DNA of 64,000 nucleotides from Alopecurus myosuroides (GCA_028641055.1 CM054062.1:141898682-141962681); one strand, 5' to 3'; shown: positions 1 to 11,518, counted from the stretch's first letter. Notes: generated from the sequence alone by a model not told the origin. Numbers and translations: made by a program.

Positions 1-670
1 CCAATTTTTGGTCAGACCGCAGTCGAGGCTTTGTTTTGGCCACTTTGAAGTATCGGGCGAGCCAGGCGAAGATTCTTATGGAGTCTTGTCGCGAGACTCT
101 TTCTTCTGTGCATCGGACGTTTTATCCATTCGGTCTATAGTCGAGTAGGAGAGGTTCGGGAGTGCGTACGCCAGCAACTTATCTGTGGAGCTCAGGTGGC
201 ACTCGCCTTTGTTCGGGTGTGGCATCCTGAGATCAACATTAATTCGGTGGTGCGGCTTCCCAACTCTCCAATTGACTTTTCTCCTCACTACGTGGTCGTC
301 CAACCCGCAGCGGAGCGGATTACTCGACTGACTTCGGAGGAGATAGATCAAATGCTGGCGGAGAGGACTGCTCACCGCCAGATGTAATTGTAGGATGTAG
401 AGATCCTGTAACCTTGTATAGCTCACTCGATATTTTTGTAAGGTGTTTATAAGGTGTGAACCTTGTATTTGAGAATTTTCATCTGATGCTTAGTTAGGCG
501 CAGCCCCCGTGCGTATGGGGTGTATACATGTTGTTTTAGCATGTAAAATGGAAGAGCGAATAACTATGGTTGAAGAACCATATGTTTTTATTGATATGGC
601 TGAGAAGCCATGTATTTCTTCGAGCTACAGAATGGCTAGTACAGCCTTATTTCTTGCGAATAAAATAATC
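1..670 (-). other. 3' non-coding part of element A
   Basis: Sequence downstream of integrase with no convincing coding potential and no match to the element's LTR at 7085-7575, so the 3' LTR lies outside the window. Elements B and C carry an antisense gene in the matching place. Too little of this region is present to tell whether A does. Confidence 0.5.
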
Positions 671-1881
671 CTAAGGGTAGAATTTGCGGAGGTGCGCCAC
701 GTTCCACGGGTTGGAGTAGATGCCACCAGTCTTCGGGTTCTTCAGTCGGTACGCGCCACCTGGGATAACTTCATGTATAATGAAGGGTCCTTCCCATGGT
801 GGCTCGAGCTTGTGTCCCTCCTTCTGCTTGAACCGCAGCACCAAATCTTCGACCGCGAAAACTCTGTGGCGTATACGGCGACTGTGGTAGTTGCGCAGCG
901 ATTGTTGGTATACTGCAGATCTTGCGAGTGCAATATCGCGTATCTCATCCAGTGCGTCCACATCTTCGGCGAGTGCCCTGTTTGAAGTTTCTTCATTGTA
1001 TGAAACGACTCGTGGAGCGCTGAATTTGACATCTTCGGGAAGAACAGCTTCAGCTCCATATACCATGAAGAATGGCGTATAATTTGTTGATCGATTTGGA
1101 GTTGTGCGTAGACTCCACAGTACCGACGTAGTTCTTCGGTCCAGTGCCCTGCTGCTAGGCGCAGTCTGTCGAGTAGTTGTTTCTTCAGGCCAGCGCAAAC
1201 TAACCCGTTGGATCATTTGACTTGATCGTTTGTTTGCGGGTGGGAGACCGAGGCGAAGCTGAGGGTAATTCCTTTTTCCTCGCAGAAGTCCTGCGTTTCT
1301 TTGGCCGTGAAGTTGCTCCCATTGTCCGTGATGATGTTGTGTGGTATGCCAAATCTGCATACAATGGAGTTGAGGAATCTCATGGCGCACTCGGCGTGTG
1401 CGGAGGTAACTCGCATGGCTTCTATCCACTTTGTTAATTTGTCGACTGCCACGAGCAGGTGGGTGTATCCGCCAGGCGTAGATTTGCGCAAGGGTCCTAC
1501 CATGTCTATACCCCATTGAGCGAAAGGCCAGGCGTTAGGGATCATGTGGAGCTCTGTGGCGGGGGCGTGTGGCTTGGGCGTGAATCTTTGGCAAGCATTG
1601 CATTTGTCGACTAGGTCCTTTGCGTCTCTGGCCACCATGAGCCAGTAGAATCCTGCCCGGAAAGCTTTGCCCACGATTGCCTTCAAGCTGGCGTGGCGTC
1701 CGCAATCTCCTTGGTGTATGTCTCGCAGCAGTTCCTTGCCATCCTCGGGTGCTATGAATCTTTGCAATATTCCTGATATGCTCTGTTTGTATAGCTCTCC
1801 GTTGAGCACCCGAAAGGTTTTGCTGTGTCGTACTATTTGTCGGGCCTCGCCAACGTCTGCTGGGAGTAGTTTGTTGGACAA
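671..1881 (-). pseudogene. Element A integrase (frameshifted)
   Basis: The zinc-binding HHCC module (HQGDCGRHAS...CNACQRF) lies near 1590-1720. The catalytic core shows WGIDMVGPLRKS and IITDNGSNFTAKE, both Asp residues of the DDE triad. The frame is lost near 1213 (SHPQTNDQVK then stop) and the C-terminal part resumes in another frame (VLWSLRTTPNRSTNYTPFF ... NPWNVAHLRKFYP, ending at 671). At least one frameshift therefore separates the catalytic core from the C-terminal domain. No chromodomain is seen. It is preceded in the same frame by RNase H across a TAA at 1930. Confidence 0.85.
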
Positions 1882-1929
1882 GTAGTCGAGGTATTTCTGC
1901 GTCCAGACTGGCTCGACCAGAAAAACTTG

Positions 1930-3720
1930 TTATGAAATATTGTGGCTGAGCTCGATGACAGCGATTTGCGGGCTGACGTCCCTCTCTGATGCTGCGGGTG
2001 CTCCCGCTAGCTTTTTGACCATGACTGAACGCTTGATCATTCGCTCGAAGTATATTCCTGACGGTATAGGCGTGTTTGTAGACCCCATGTTTGCCAGTTT
2101 ATCTGCTTCCTCGTTGCTGGATCGTGCAATGTGTTTTAGTTCGCATCCTTTGAAACTTCCCTCGAGAAGATTATACATATCCCGGTAGGCGACCATGTTA
2201 TCCGCGATAGCATCGCACTCCTTCACCGTCTGATGTATGATGAGGTTTGAATATCCATAGATCATCAATCGGGTGGCTCCACATGCGATCGCCGTTTTCA
2301 TGCCGTGAAGGAGGGCCTCGTACTCTGCGTCGTTGTTTGATGCCGGGTCATCGGGTGGGAAATCCAACCTCAGGACGTACTGCAGTTTGTCTCTCCTGGG
2401 GGATATGAGGACGACCCCGGCTCCAACTCTTTCGTTTCTCTTCGACCCGTCGAAGTACATTATCCAGTTGCTCGAGTATTCTGGCGGTCCTAGTGTTTGC
2501 AGTTCTGTCCACTCGGTCAGGAATTCCACGAGTACCTGTGATTTCACAGAGTTGCGCCCTGCATATATGATGTCCCAGGCGCCAAGCTCGATGCTACACT
2601 TTGCAATTCTTCCGGATGCCATGGGATTGTTCATGATGGTACCGAGTGATGCGTCGTTTAGCACCGTGACGGTATGTTCTTGGAAGTAGTGCTTGAGTTT
2701 TCGAGCTGTGGGTACCACGCCATACGCGAGTTTCTGGTAATGAGGGTATCGATGTTTGCACGGCGAAAGCACCTCGTTGATGTAATATATTGGTCTTTGG
2801 ACGTCGTACGCCTTCCCTTCTTCTGGCCGCTCGACCACAATGACCGTGCTGATGACTTGGTTAGTTGTGGCTAGATAGAGGTATAAGGGCTCCTTCTCTT
2901 GTGGTGTTGCCAGGACGCGTTTGCTCTGCAGTAGTTGCTTCAGATCGAGGAACGCCTTTTTTGCTTTGGATGTCAACTCGAACTTATCTGTCTTCTTCAA
3001 CAGCTTGTAGAAGGGCAACGCTTGCTCGCCTAGTCTTGCAATGAATCTGCTCAGGGCGGCTAGTCGTCCTGCGAGCTGCTGCACACCGTGGAGATTGATT
3101 GGCTCCTTCATTGTCAGGATCGCTTGGATTTTCTCCGGGTTGGCTTCGATTCCTCGAGCGGACACCAGATACCCGAGAAGTTGTCCTGCAGGGACGCTAA
3201 AGACGCACTTGGTTGGGTTGAGCTTGATCCTGTATGCGTTCAGAGCGTCAAATGTTTCTCTGATTTCGTCGAGGAGCATGTCCTCCACTCGAGTCTTGAT
3301 GACGATGTCGTCAACGTACACCTGTACGTTCTTGCCAATGAGCTTGGCGATGCATTTTTGCATGCAGCGCTGATATGCTGCGCCTGCGTTTTTTAGACCG
3401 AAGGGCATTGTCGTGTAGCAGTAGACACCGTGAGGTGTGATGAATGTTGTCTTTTCCTCGTCTTCCTTGTTCATCCTGATCTGGTTATAGTCCGAGTAGG
3501 CGTCTAAGAAAGAGAGGCGCTGGCAGCCTGCGGTGGAGTCCATGATCTGGTCGATACGTGGTAGGGGAAAGTTATCCTTGGGGCAGTGTTTGTTCAACAA
3601 CGTGTAGTCGATGCAGACGCGAAGGATGTCAGTGTTTTTCTTCGGGACTAGCATTGGGTTTGCTAACCAAGTGGATATCTTTATTTCTCTGATGAACTTT
3701 GCGGCGAGTAATCTGTTCAC
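1930..3720 (-). pseudogene. Element A reverse transcriptase and RNase H
   Basis: One open stretch of about 596 codons. It contains RT landmarks (CIDYTLLNKHCPKD, FLDAYSDYNQIRM, MPFGLKNAGAAYQRCM, the catalytic YVDDIVIKT near 3300) and RNase H (MYFDGSKRNERVGAGVV near 2450, then NNDAEYEALLHGM). It reverse-transcribes element RNA and degrades the RNA strand in the virus-like particle. The usual SGY/SGF after FLDAY reads SDY here. A TAA (1930-1932) cuts the frame before integrase. Upstream the frame is blocked by a TGA and TAG codons between 3720 and 3906. It would function only as part of a longer polyprotein, so it is called a pseudogene. Confidence 0.85.
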
Positions 3721-3903
3721 TTCTTCTCCAAGTGCTTTTTGCTTTGGCTCTCAAAACCGTCGGGTTGTCTGCTTGATAGGCTTGGCGTCTTTGTAGACTT
3801 CGAGTGAGTGCTCGGCGAACTCCCTGGGTATCCCTGGCATATATGAAGGCTGCTAGGCGAAGATTTCCCAGTACTCACGGAGGAGTTCGACGAGCGCGCC
3901 TTC

Positions 3904-3906
3904 CTA
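3904..3906 (-). other. In-frame TAG at the protease/RT border of element A
   Basis: On the minus strand the codons read CCA GCA TAG GAA GGC GCG CTC, then a segment aligning with ELLREYWEIFA. The homologous place in element B (24820-24822) and element C (18022-18024) is also TAG followed by GAA. Downstream pol is in the same frame. In A two further stops follow before RT (a TAG at a Trp position and a TGA), so A alone says little. The agreement among all three elements is the point. Confidence 0.6.
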
Positions 3907-4695
3907 TGCTGGTGAGAGGGTGGTGGACACCACCATCGTCTTCGCAAGCTCCGTCGGGTGCACTTGATGCTTTCGAGTGTCGCTTTTTGCGCTGAACTCG
4001 AGCTCTGGGGCGTTCTTTTTGGTGAGAGGCATCACGGAGTGGTCCGTGGTTTTTGCTATCTCTTCCAGCTCCTCTTGCATTCCGAAGGATTTGGCGATCT
4101 TGTTGAACTCGATGTCGCACTTATTGGATTTTTGGAAACCGCCGTCGATGGTGATGGTGCCATATTCCCCAGGTAGCTTGAGCTTCAGGTAGGCATAATG
4201 TGGTACCGCCATGAATCTGGCGAATGCTGTTCGGCCTAGAATAGCGTGGTACTGTGAGGGGCAGTCGACTACTTCAAATTCGAGGAATTCTCGTCCGTAA
4301 TTGCTTTGGTTGCCGAGCACCACCTCCAAGTTGTTTGTTCCGAGTGGGCGGATTGCCTTCCCTGGTACTATCCCGTGAAAGGATGTCTCTGATTCCACGA
4401 GTCCGTCCAGGTTCCTGTTCATCCTACGGAGTGTGTCCGCGTAAATGATGTTGATCCCGTTGCCTCTGTTCATGAGCACTCGGGCAAGTTCGTAGTTGCC
4501 AATCTGCGCCTGGATGACGAGCGCGGCGTGTCCTGGTCGATAAACTCGCGGGGGATGGTCTTCTTTGGAGAAAGTTATCGGTTGGTCAGCCATCTTCAAA
4601 TACTCGGGTTTGGACGGTGGAGCTTGGACAGCCATGAATACTTGTCGAGTGTTTGTTTTCTGGGCCCTGCGGGACGGGCAGACTTTTTGTATCAT
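3904..4695 (-). pseudogene. Element A retropepsin-like protease
   Basis: Aspartic protease domain of the Gypsy polyprotein. The segment ARVLMNRGNGINIIYADTL matches the family pattern in which a catalytic D-x-G is followed by S/G-x-N-I. Here the catalytic Asp position reads Asn (MNRG), so the enzyme should be inactive. FHGIVPGKA and YHAILGRTAF follow, the usual downstream landmarks. The reading frame ends at a TAG (3904-3906) at the border with reverse transcriptase. The same frame continues beyond it, and elements B and C have a TAG at the same place. Confidence 0.8.
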
Positions 4696-4704
4696 CCCTA
4701 GGAG

Positions 4705-6852
4705 TCATGCTGGGTTTGGGTATGTGTTGTCTCCCTGGTTTGCGGCGGGTGGCGCTGGTAGCGCGGCTAGCACCATGTTTTGGTTTCCTGGTGGAGGTAG
4801 GGCTTGCGGCGGGTGGAATCCCCGGTTCCCTCCTCCCGGGAGCTGCGGGTAGCCCTGATTGACTGCCGCTATGTTTTTCTTTGAGAAGGCCTCGTGTATG
4901 TCAAGAAACTTTCGGCAATCCTTGAGAAGGTGTGTTGCCTTGGTTTTGCCAATGCGCTTATCTGTAAATAGATGTAGCGTGCAGTAACCATCAAGGTCCT
5001 CCTCGGGAGTTTTTATCCTCTGGCTTCGGCTTCCATTCGCGATTTTCACGATGTCTGTTGTCGCGATTTCTCGTGAACTCTGCCGCTGCCAGTTCTTCTC
5101 GATCGTCATGCTCATAATGCTTTCTCTTTTTCTTTCGACCATGACGGTCGTCTTCGGGCGCTGGCGAAGATGCCTTTTCATTGCGCATCGAGTCTTTTCC
5201 ATTGGCCCATCTGTCGTCTATAGCCATCAGCTCTCCGATGGTTTTGGGTGCGGCTCTTCCCAGTTCTTCTCCGAAGGCGGTTCGCCGAGCTCCTTTGGCA
5301 AAAGCTTCGACTTCAACCTCTTCCGGTATGTTTCCCGCCGTATTCCTAAGTGTGGTCCATCGCTGGATGTATTCGCGAGTAGACTCACCACTCTTATGCT
5401 TGCAAGCTCGCAGCTCCTCGATGATCGCGGGTCTTTTGTATGTTGCCTGGAAGTTCTTGCAGAACTTGAAGTTTAGATCATCCCATGATCCGTAGCACGC
5501 CTTCGGTCTTCCTTCGAGCCAGCTGCATGCTACCCCTACAAGATGTAAGTTAAGGTACCGCATAGTTGTGGTCTTGTTCCCACGTTGGCATTTTACTGCC
5601 GTGAGGTAACCCGACAGCCAGGATTGCGGCTCTAGCGAACCATCATATTTTGGCACTTCTGTAGTAAGCTTAAACCTCCTGGGCATTGGCGCCTCGCGGA
5701 TGTTGCGAGTGAAGCATAATGCGCCGCAGGCCTCTTCGTCGGAAGAGGTGGATGGGGAACGTGCTCGGTTCCTGGCTGCTCGGGCCTTGTCGACCTTGTT
5801 TTGCACGATGTCAGATCGTGCGTTGTATCCAGGCTGCTCGCGATCGACCTTTTCCGCGGCTCCTTGCTGCGGTGTCGCGAGCGGCTGCTGTGATGCCGCG
5901 AACTGCGATCTCGATCCCTCGGGCTGTCATCGGTGCTACTCGGGCTATCATCGCGTCGCCGGGCCTCTTTCCCTCGGGCGCGACGAGGCGATTTCTCTTT
6001 CCTGGGCGATGCACTCCGGTGTCTGCGGGGTGCTTCCTTGTCCTTCTGTGCAGTCGCGTTTTTGCGGCCGTGGGCTGCGAGTCTTGCGGCTGCCATTCCT
6101 AGTCCCTTCTGGACTTGCATGTATTGCTCCGCGTGGGGTCGTTCTCTCCTGGCTGGTTCGCTTGTAGATAAGTGGCTGCAGCCAGGACCGCGGCGGCGGG
6201 AGTCATCGGGTGCACGTTACCGTCCTCGTCGACGCGCATAAGAGAGGTCTCGAGCGTTCTGCTGATCCCGCTCAGAGATTTGTCGTCCATGGCTGCGGTC
6301 TTCGAGACGTATCTCTTTCTCCCGGGATGGTTCCCTACAGAATGCGTCTTGGAGAGCGCCGCACGGCGCTGGCTTGACTCATCCGCTAGCTTTTTTCCGC
6401 TCGGCCAGATCCTTGCGAGCTTCTTTGATAAATGTTGCCGCTTTCACTAGATGGTAGTGGTATGCGGTTAGCTCTTCCTGAGGGGCTCCTTCTTCAATCG
6501 GCTTGGCTGAGTGTACGGCCGCTTTTGCCTTGAGCCAGGCTGCTCGCGATACTTTGATGTGCTCGCGTTCCTTTGCGCTCTCTTCCGTCTCTTCGGGTAG
6601 GTCACTTGATCCTGCCATGCAGACCTGAGCCAGGTATGGCCCGTGAATCCTAGGCGTGGATTGGAGAGCTTTCCCCACCCGAGAAGGTTCCTCTGCAGAG
6701 ATGGTGTGGAAGTTGCGAGTGCTTAGGCGGATGGATTCGCCCCTCTTTGCTAGGTCGCGACACGCGTAGTTGGGAAGCGAGTCGACAGCTTCAGGCTTCG
6801 AGACGGACTCAGAGTCCGATCCTTCGAGATTGGTTTTCTCGGGGAAGTGCAT
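4705..6852 (-). pseudogene. Element A gag (broken into several frames)
   Basis: Capsid/nucleocapsid region of a Gypsy Gag. The core lies near 5000-5700 on the minus strand and shows the usual plant Gypsy pattern: KYDGSLEPQSWLSGYLTAV, then a CSWLEG segment, an AFAKGAR segment and a basic, charged tail. A C-x2-H-type zinc motif (CTLH...C) follows near 4920-4980. Upstream (6380-6850) is an acidic and helical leader. The region runs through overlapping frames (near 6100, 5700 and 5000) without a common frame, so at least two frameshifts are present. It lies just downstream of the LTR and primer site and just upstream of the protease. Confidence 0.75.
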
Positions 6853-7064
6853 GATCCCCGCGTTGTTGGCGTAGAATTGGAAGCTCCCGAACGTCAGGGT
6901 GACGCTTTTCTACAGTTCGCTGAACGTCGGGCATGATTCCGGCGAGTGGGACGCGACGATGATCGACCCGAATCGGTTCGGATCGGTTGGAGTCGAAGTT
7001 CCGGGGCTCCAGCTGAAGTTTGGTGACGATGAGGCCGAAGATGCCGTAGATCCAGCGCCCACCG

Positions 7065-7082
7065 TTCCCACAGACGGCGCCA
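7065..7082 (-). other. Primer binding site of element A
   Basis: Read on the minus strand it begins TGGCGCCGTCTGTGGG, two bases after the LTR end. It shares the TGGCGCC start with elements B and C but diverges afterwards. The priming tRNA was not assigned. Confidence 0.65.
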
Positions 7083-7084
7083 AT

Positions 7085-7575
7085 TGTCGAATATGCATCT
7101 CAACAAGTCCCTCGGGTGAACCGATAGGGTTTCGATTAGGAGAACATGTAGGCGCTGGTGACAATCGTCGGCTAACAGGGGGGCACGTTTTACCCAGGTT
7201 TGGGGCCCTCGTAGAGGTAAAACCCTTACTCATGCTTCTGCCGATCTGTATTAGCACAATATATCGGTTACAGTGGGGATGCTCGAGTCGAGAGTAGATC
7301 TCAATCTCAAGGCTTAGGTGGTGCGGTATTGCTTGGTCCCCTCCTGGTGGTTCTCCTGGCCTTATATAGGTGGCCAGGTCTCAAATCGTACCCGGGGGGG
7401 TTACAAACCCTAACCTAAAGTCGGTTACAAGTTTCCTTACTTGACCCGCAAGGCTTTGCGGGTGGGCCTTAATTGGGCCTTCTAGAATAGTCTATGGTGT
7501 ATCCCTTTGGGCTTAGGTCTTGGGCCTTGGACCGGGTAGCCTCACCCGATAGGTCCTGGATTCATCCCTTCGTCA
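7085..7575 (-). repeat. 5' LTR of element A
   Basis: The segment starts TGTCGA and ends CGTCA on the plus strand, giving TG...CA ends. It lies directly outside a TGGCGCC primer site and contains a TATATAAG box read on the minus strand (7362-7368). The length is about 491 bp. Only one LTR is inside the window, so its borders are inferred from TG/CA, the primer site and the start of LINE sequence, not from LTR-LTR comparison. Confidence 0.75.
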
Positions 7576-7798
7576 GTATGGGCGCGTACGGTCAATGGAG
7601 CCACTCCCTTAGATATGTGGATAACAAAATACGTGCTTTGCGTAAACACCTAAGGGGATGGGCACAACATATGATTGGATTGTTAAAAAAAGGAGAAGCT
7701 TTGTTTATCATCGGTTATTGATGAGTTGGAGGCTTTTGCGGAATGGAGACCACTATCGACGCAAGAGATTGGTTTAAAAAAAGAGATCAAATGCGGAG

Positions 7799-9012
7799 AT
7801 GGTGGCTCCACTCCGTGAAGATGAGCTTAAGTGGTACCAACGATCAAATGAACAATTCATTCTGGAGGGAGATTCGAATACGAGATACTTTCACAGTCTG
7901 GCTAATAGCATACATAGAAAGAAACTTATTCATTCTCTCGACCATGATGAAGACACGATTGTAGGCCATGCACAGCTTAAAACATATATTACGAGATATT
8001 ATAAAAAGTTATTCGGAGAACCTGATGAGACTAATTTCTCACTAGATGAAACACGAATAGATGATATCCCTCAAGTTTCTGATGAGGAGAACGCATATCT
8101 CATCGCCGTATTCTTGATGGAGCATAATAAAGCACCGGGTCCGGATGGATTTACAGCTGAGTTCTATCAGCATTTTTGGGATTTAATCAAAACGGACTTG
8201 CTTGAGTTGTTCCAAGTTTTGCATGCTGGACAACTCGAGTTATTTCGCCTAAATTTCGGGGAGATTATTTTGTTACCAAAGGTTAATGAAGCAGTTAGGA
8301 TTCAACAGTATAGACCTATATGTCTTCTTAACGTCAGTTTCAAAATATTCACCAAGACCGCAACTTTGAGGCTAAATACGGTTGCGGATCATGTGGTTCG
8401 ACCGACTCAGACGGCTTTTATGCAAGGACGAAACATACTTGATGGGGTTGTGGTCTTACATGAAGCAGTTCATGAGTGACATCGGAAAAAATGAGTGGAT
8501 TGATCCTAAAGATTGACTTCGAGAAGGCTTACAATAAAGACAAGTGGTCTTTTCTTCAGCAAACTCTCAGGATGAAAGGCTTTTCTGAGGAATGGCGCGC
8601 TCTGATACATAACTTTGTTTCAGGAGGAAGTGTGGCTATCAAAGTCAATGATGACATTGGCTCATACTTCCAAACGAAGAAAGGTTCATGGCAAGGCGAT
8701 CCGTTATCGCCTATATTATTTAATATTGTGGCGGATATGTTAGCCATAATCATTGTGCAGGCAAAATTGAGGGTCAGATTGAAGGGGTAATACCTCATCT
8801 GGTGGATGGGGGTTATCTATCCTTTAATATGCGGACAATACAATTTTTTTATGGATCACAACATGGAAAAAGCTAGGAACCTGAAACTGATTCTTTCAGC
8901 GTTCGAACAGCTTTCTGGTCTTAAGATCAACTATCATAAAAGTGAATTGTTTTGTTTCGGTGACGCTCAAGGTGATGTTGATCAATACGCTGAGATTTTT
9001 GGTTGTGGTTAG
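7799..9012 (+). pseudogene. LINE ORF2 reverse transcriptase
   Basis: Landmarks are EGDSNTRYFHSLAN, APGPDGFTAEFYQHFW, LPKVNEAVRIQQYRPICLLN, TQTAFMQGRNILDGVV, LILKIDFEKAYNK and QGDPLSPILFNIVADML, in the right order for a plant L1-type RT. The frame changes near 8478 and again near 8790. At the catalytic box (about 8820-8845) the codons read TAA TAT GCG GAC AAT ACA ATT. The family box is Q-YADD-T, so Gln has become a stop and the second catalytic Asp has become Asn. Both changes fit C-to-T or G-to-A decay. The enzyme is certainly inactive. Confidence 0.9.
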
Positions 9013-9018
9013 GGTCAG

Positions 9019-10173
9019 TTTACAATTAGTTATCTAGGCATTCCAATTCATTTCAGGAGGCTTACGATCGCTCAATGGAAACATGTTGAGGAAAGGCTTC
9101 AGGCCAGGTTGAGTAGCTGGAAAGAAAAATTACTATCCTTGGGTGGACGGTTGGTTCTCATAAATTCAGTCCTAGCTAATATGGTGATGTATATGATTTC
9201 CTTCTTCCAATTATCAAAAGGGCTCTTGCATCGATTAGGTTATTTTCGATCAAGATTTTTTTTGTCAAGGGGATGGTGAGAAAAAGAAATATCGATTGTC
9301 TAAATGGAATGTGGTATGCCGCCCTAAAGATCATGGTGGTCTGGGGATTCATGATCTTCAGGTCAAGAATAGAGCCCTTCTTAGTAAATGGTTTTTTAAG
9401 CTCCTTACCGAACATGGGATTTGGCAAACTATTCTTAGGAGAAAGTACATAGGCTCTAGAGCGGTATCCCGGGTTTCTTGGAAATCAGGGGACTCCCACT
9501 TTTGGGCTAGATTAATGGTGACAAAGAAATTATTTTTCCCATTTGGTTCTTTTTCCATTAAAGATGGTTCAGAGATAAGTTTCTGGGAGGATAGGTGGTT
9601 AGGTAATAACACACTCCAAGAACAATATCCAGCTTTATACAACATAGTTCTTGGACGTCACAAGAGTGATTCTATAGCTACGGTGTTGGAAAATTTTCTG
9701 CCAAATGTGAGGTTTAGGAGAGACCTGGTTGGTCCCCGTCTGTTAGTTTGCAATAAACTACTTCATCGTTTGATGGTAGTGAATCTGACAGAGGGTACGG
9801 ATGAGTTCCGATGGAATTTACACTCGAATGGTAAATTTTCAGTGAGCTCAATGTATGAAGCGTTACTTCAACCGGATATGCCAATAGGTAATAATAAGAA
9901 AATTTGGAAGATGAAAATTCCACTTAAAAACAAGGTTTTTATGTGGTATCTTCGTCGAGGTTTTATATTAACTAAAGATAACCTTGCAAAGCGCAATGGG
10001 CATGATAGTACAAACTGTATCTTCTGTCATCATGACGAGACAATCAAACACTTGTTCTTCGACTGTAATATTGCTAGTTCTATATGGTCAAACATTCAGA
10101 TAGGTTCTACCTTATATCCACCAACAAGCATTGCCAATCTTTTTGGGAATTGGCTTAATGGAGTGGATAAAAG
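9019..10173 (+). pseudogene. LINE ORF2 C-terminal region with zf-RVT domain
   Basis: From 9296 an open stretch reads KWNVVCRPKDHGGLGIHDLQ, then SFWEDRWLGN and a cysteine/histidine motif CIFCHHDETIKHLFFDC followed by a Trp. This is the zf-RVT (reverse-transcriptase-associated zinc-binding) region found at the C terminus of plant LINE ORF2. Before 9296 the matching segment is in a different frame. The open stretch runs into the inserted LTR, so its last codons (after 10173) are not LINE sequence. The true continuation is at 36550. Confidence 0.85.
10169..10173. repeat. Target-site duplication AAAAG of the solo LTR
   Basis: AAAAG at 10169-10173 and again at 36545-36549. The first precedes TGTTGG and the second follows CCAACA. 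Removing one copy and everything between restores the LINE frame. Confidence 0.9.
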
Positions 10174-10645
10174 TGTTGGAACGCGTAGAGATAAACAAAA
10201 AAAAATTCCTACGCGATGCTTCCAATATCTAGCTGAGGTAGAAGGCCACGAGTATTACCACTAGACGCGCATGTGCGGATTATCGATGTAGCGCGTTGGG
10301 GCAGTGCAGTCCTACGATCCGATCCAGCCGATCCGATCCCTCGAACGTCGAAGTGCTGAACGTACAACACCTCTGCCGGTATCCACACGTCCGAGGAGGA
10401 GCTCCGACGGCGGACTGCTAGGTCCGGTGCGACGGCTGGACTGAGGGGGGCTAGGGTTCCCAACGCATGGGAGAGTGGACTAACGTGCCCGCTGGGCAAC
10501 CTGCGCCCCTCTTTATATAGCGTATGGTAATGGGCTTCACAACACTTGTGGCCCATTCCCTCTGTGAGTCCGACTCACAAAACCAGTCCATTTCCGGTTT
10601 GGGTCCAACCCGACCAATACTTGCTCCCGCTCTTAAGTGTGCGAC
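10174..10645 (-). repeat. BARE/Angela-like solo LTR, left piece
   Basis: Plus-strand start TGTTGGAACGCGTAGAG. Read on the minus strand this is the 3' end of the LTR, with CGCGTAGGAA, a T-rich run and then the terminus, as in BARE/Angela (Copia) LTRs. With the right piece (35686-36544) it makes a single LTR of about 1331 bp, flanked directly by AAAAG copies and with no internal Copia genes. It is therefore a solo LTR formed by LTR-LTR recombination. It is interrupted by Gypsy element B. Confidence 0.85.
10641..10645. repeat. Target-site duplication GCGAC of element B
   Basis: GCGAC at 10641-10645 and at 35681-35685, exactly outside the TGTCGG start and CACGACA end of element B. A perfect 5 bp duplication, as expected for a Gypsy integrase. 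Confidence 0.95.
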
Positions 10646-11498
10646 TGTCGGGGGGTTACCCCCGAGTAGGGTAAAGGCAAGTGCTAAAGACAGGAACAGA
10701 AGAGACGTTTGGCAGAGTAGCGGCTACCCGGTACTCGCTACCCGGTCGTCCGCTATTCGGTCGTACGCACTGATGGCCAGGAGGAAGAATCAAGGAAGTT
10801 ATTCTCCGCCGGGTAGAGGAATTGGCCCGAGTAGAAATGGCGGTTTCCTACTCGGGCCAGAAGTCAAAGGAGCCGTTCTGACACAGGATCCCGCGTATCC
10901 TGGGTCCGTACTTTGGCACTGTTCACGGCACTGTTCATCTGTTGAGCGTGTGCCTGACCGCGACAGTGTGTCAGCAGGGCGTCGCAGGATAGGGGGGACC
11001 TACTCTGTGTTCGTGGCAGTGATAACAGAACGGTCCCTTGGTTTTGCACAACGACTTTACACATGAAGACAAGCTAGGAAGCCAAAGTGATCAGCGAGAA
11101 GCCGGAAGAGTACAGTGCGCACACTATGTCGACATCTTGGCTGTATCCGGCTGGGCACCAGTATATAAGGTGCCCTGCCCCCTCCTGCGCGAGGGATCCC
11201 AGGACCGGTTCATATTCTTGACCTAGTTCTTCAGATAGAGAGAAGAGTGGCTACTCGATAGTAGGAAACACTTGTACTGTGGCTACACGGTGATACTCGA
11301 ATAAAAAGAGAGAAAGGCAGGAGTAGGGGTTTTACCTCCACACGAGGGCCCTGAACCTGGGTAGATCTAGTTGTTTGCAGTGCTAGCTTCATACTCACGC
11401 GGCTACTCGCTGCGTGATCCCTCCCCGAGCGCCTCCAGCGTCCATCGTCCCCACAACTTTAGCCATCCTATGGCATCTGCCGTGACACCACCACGACA
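10646..11498 (+). repeat. 5' LTR of element B
   Basis: 853 bp from TGTCGG to CGACA. The first bases form a small perfect palindrome (GGGGGTTACCCCC, 10650-10662). It contains a TATATAA box and is followed after two bases by the primer site. It pairs with the 3' LTR at 34828-35680 with about 14 single-base differences and no length difference. Confidence 0.95.
11162..11168 (+). promoter_or_regulatory. TATA box in 5' LTR of element B
   Basis: TATATAA about 335 bp before the LTR end, in a position suited to start the genomic RNA. The same box is present in the 3' LTR near 35344. Confidence 0.6.
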
Positions 11499-11500
11499 GT

Positions 11501-11518
11501 TGGCGCCCACCGTGGGGC
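11501..11518 (+). other. Primer binding site of element B
   Basis: TGGCGCCCACCGTGGGGC, two bases after the LTR end. Element C has the identical site, so both families use the same primer. The tRNA was not identified. Confidence 0.7.

Larger units (their letters stand above)
1..7575 (-). mobile_element. Element A: decayed Ty3/Gypsy LTR retrotransposon (partial)
   Basis: The minus strand reads, in order, LTR (7575-7085), primer binding site, gag, protease, reverse transcriptase, RNase H and integrase, the Gypsy domain order. The 3' LTR is not present, so the element continues beyond the left edge. All coding parts contain stops or frameshifts, so it is a dead copy. Integrase ends without a recognisable chromodomain, and the primer site begins TGGCGCC as in elements B and C, so I place it in the same broad Tat-like group (inference). 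The outer flank is LINE sequence, so it probably inserted into the LINE at 7575/7576. The candidate TSD GTATG (7576-7580) cannot be checked because the other flank is missing. Confidence 0.9.
7576..10173 (+). mobile_element. L1-type LINE, main part (5' truncated, split)
   Basis: Plant non-LTR retrotransposon in plus orientation. Starting next to the LTR of element A it shows the ORF2 linker (LRKHLRGWAQ), the reverse transcriptase and the C-terminal zf-RVT region. No endonuclease domain is present, because the left side is cut by element A. It continues at 36550: joining GATAAAAG (10166-10173) to GTTCAAAAG (36550 onward) restores an open frame across the junction. The element is dead, with many frameshifts and stops. 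Confidence 0.9.
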
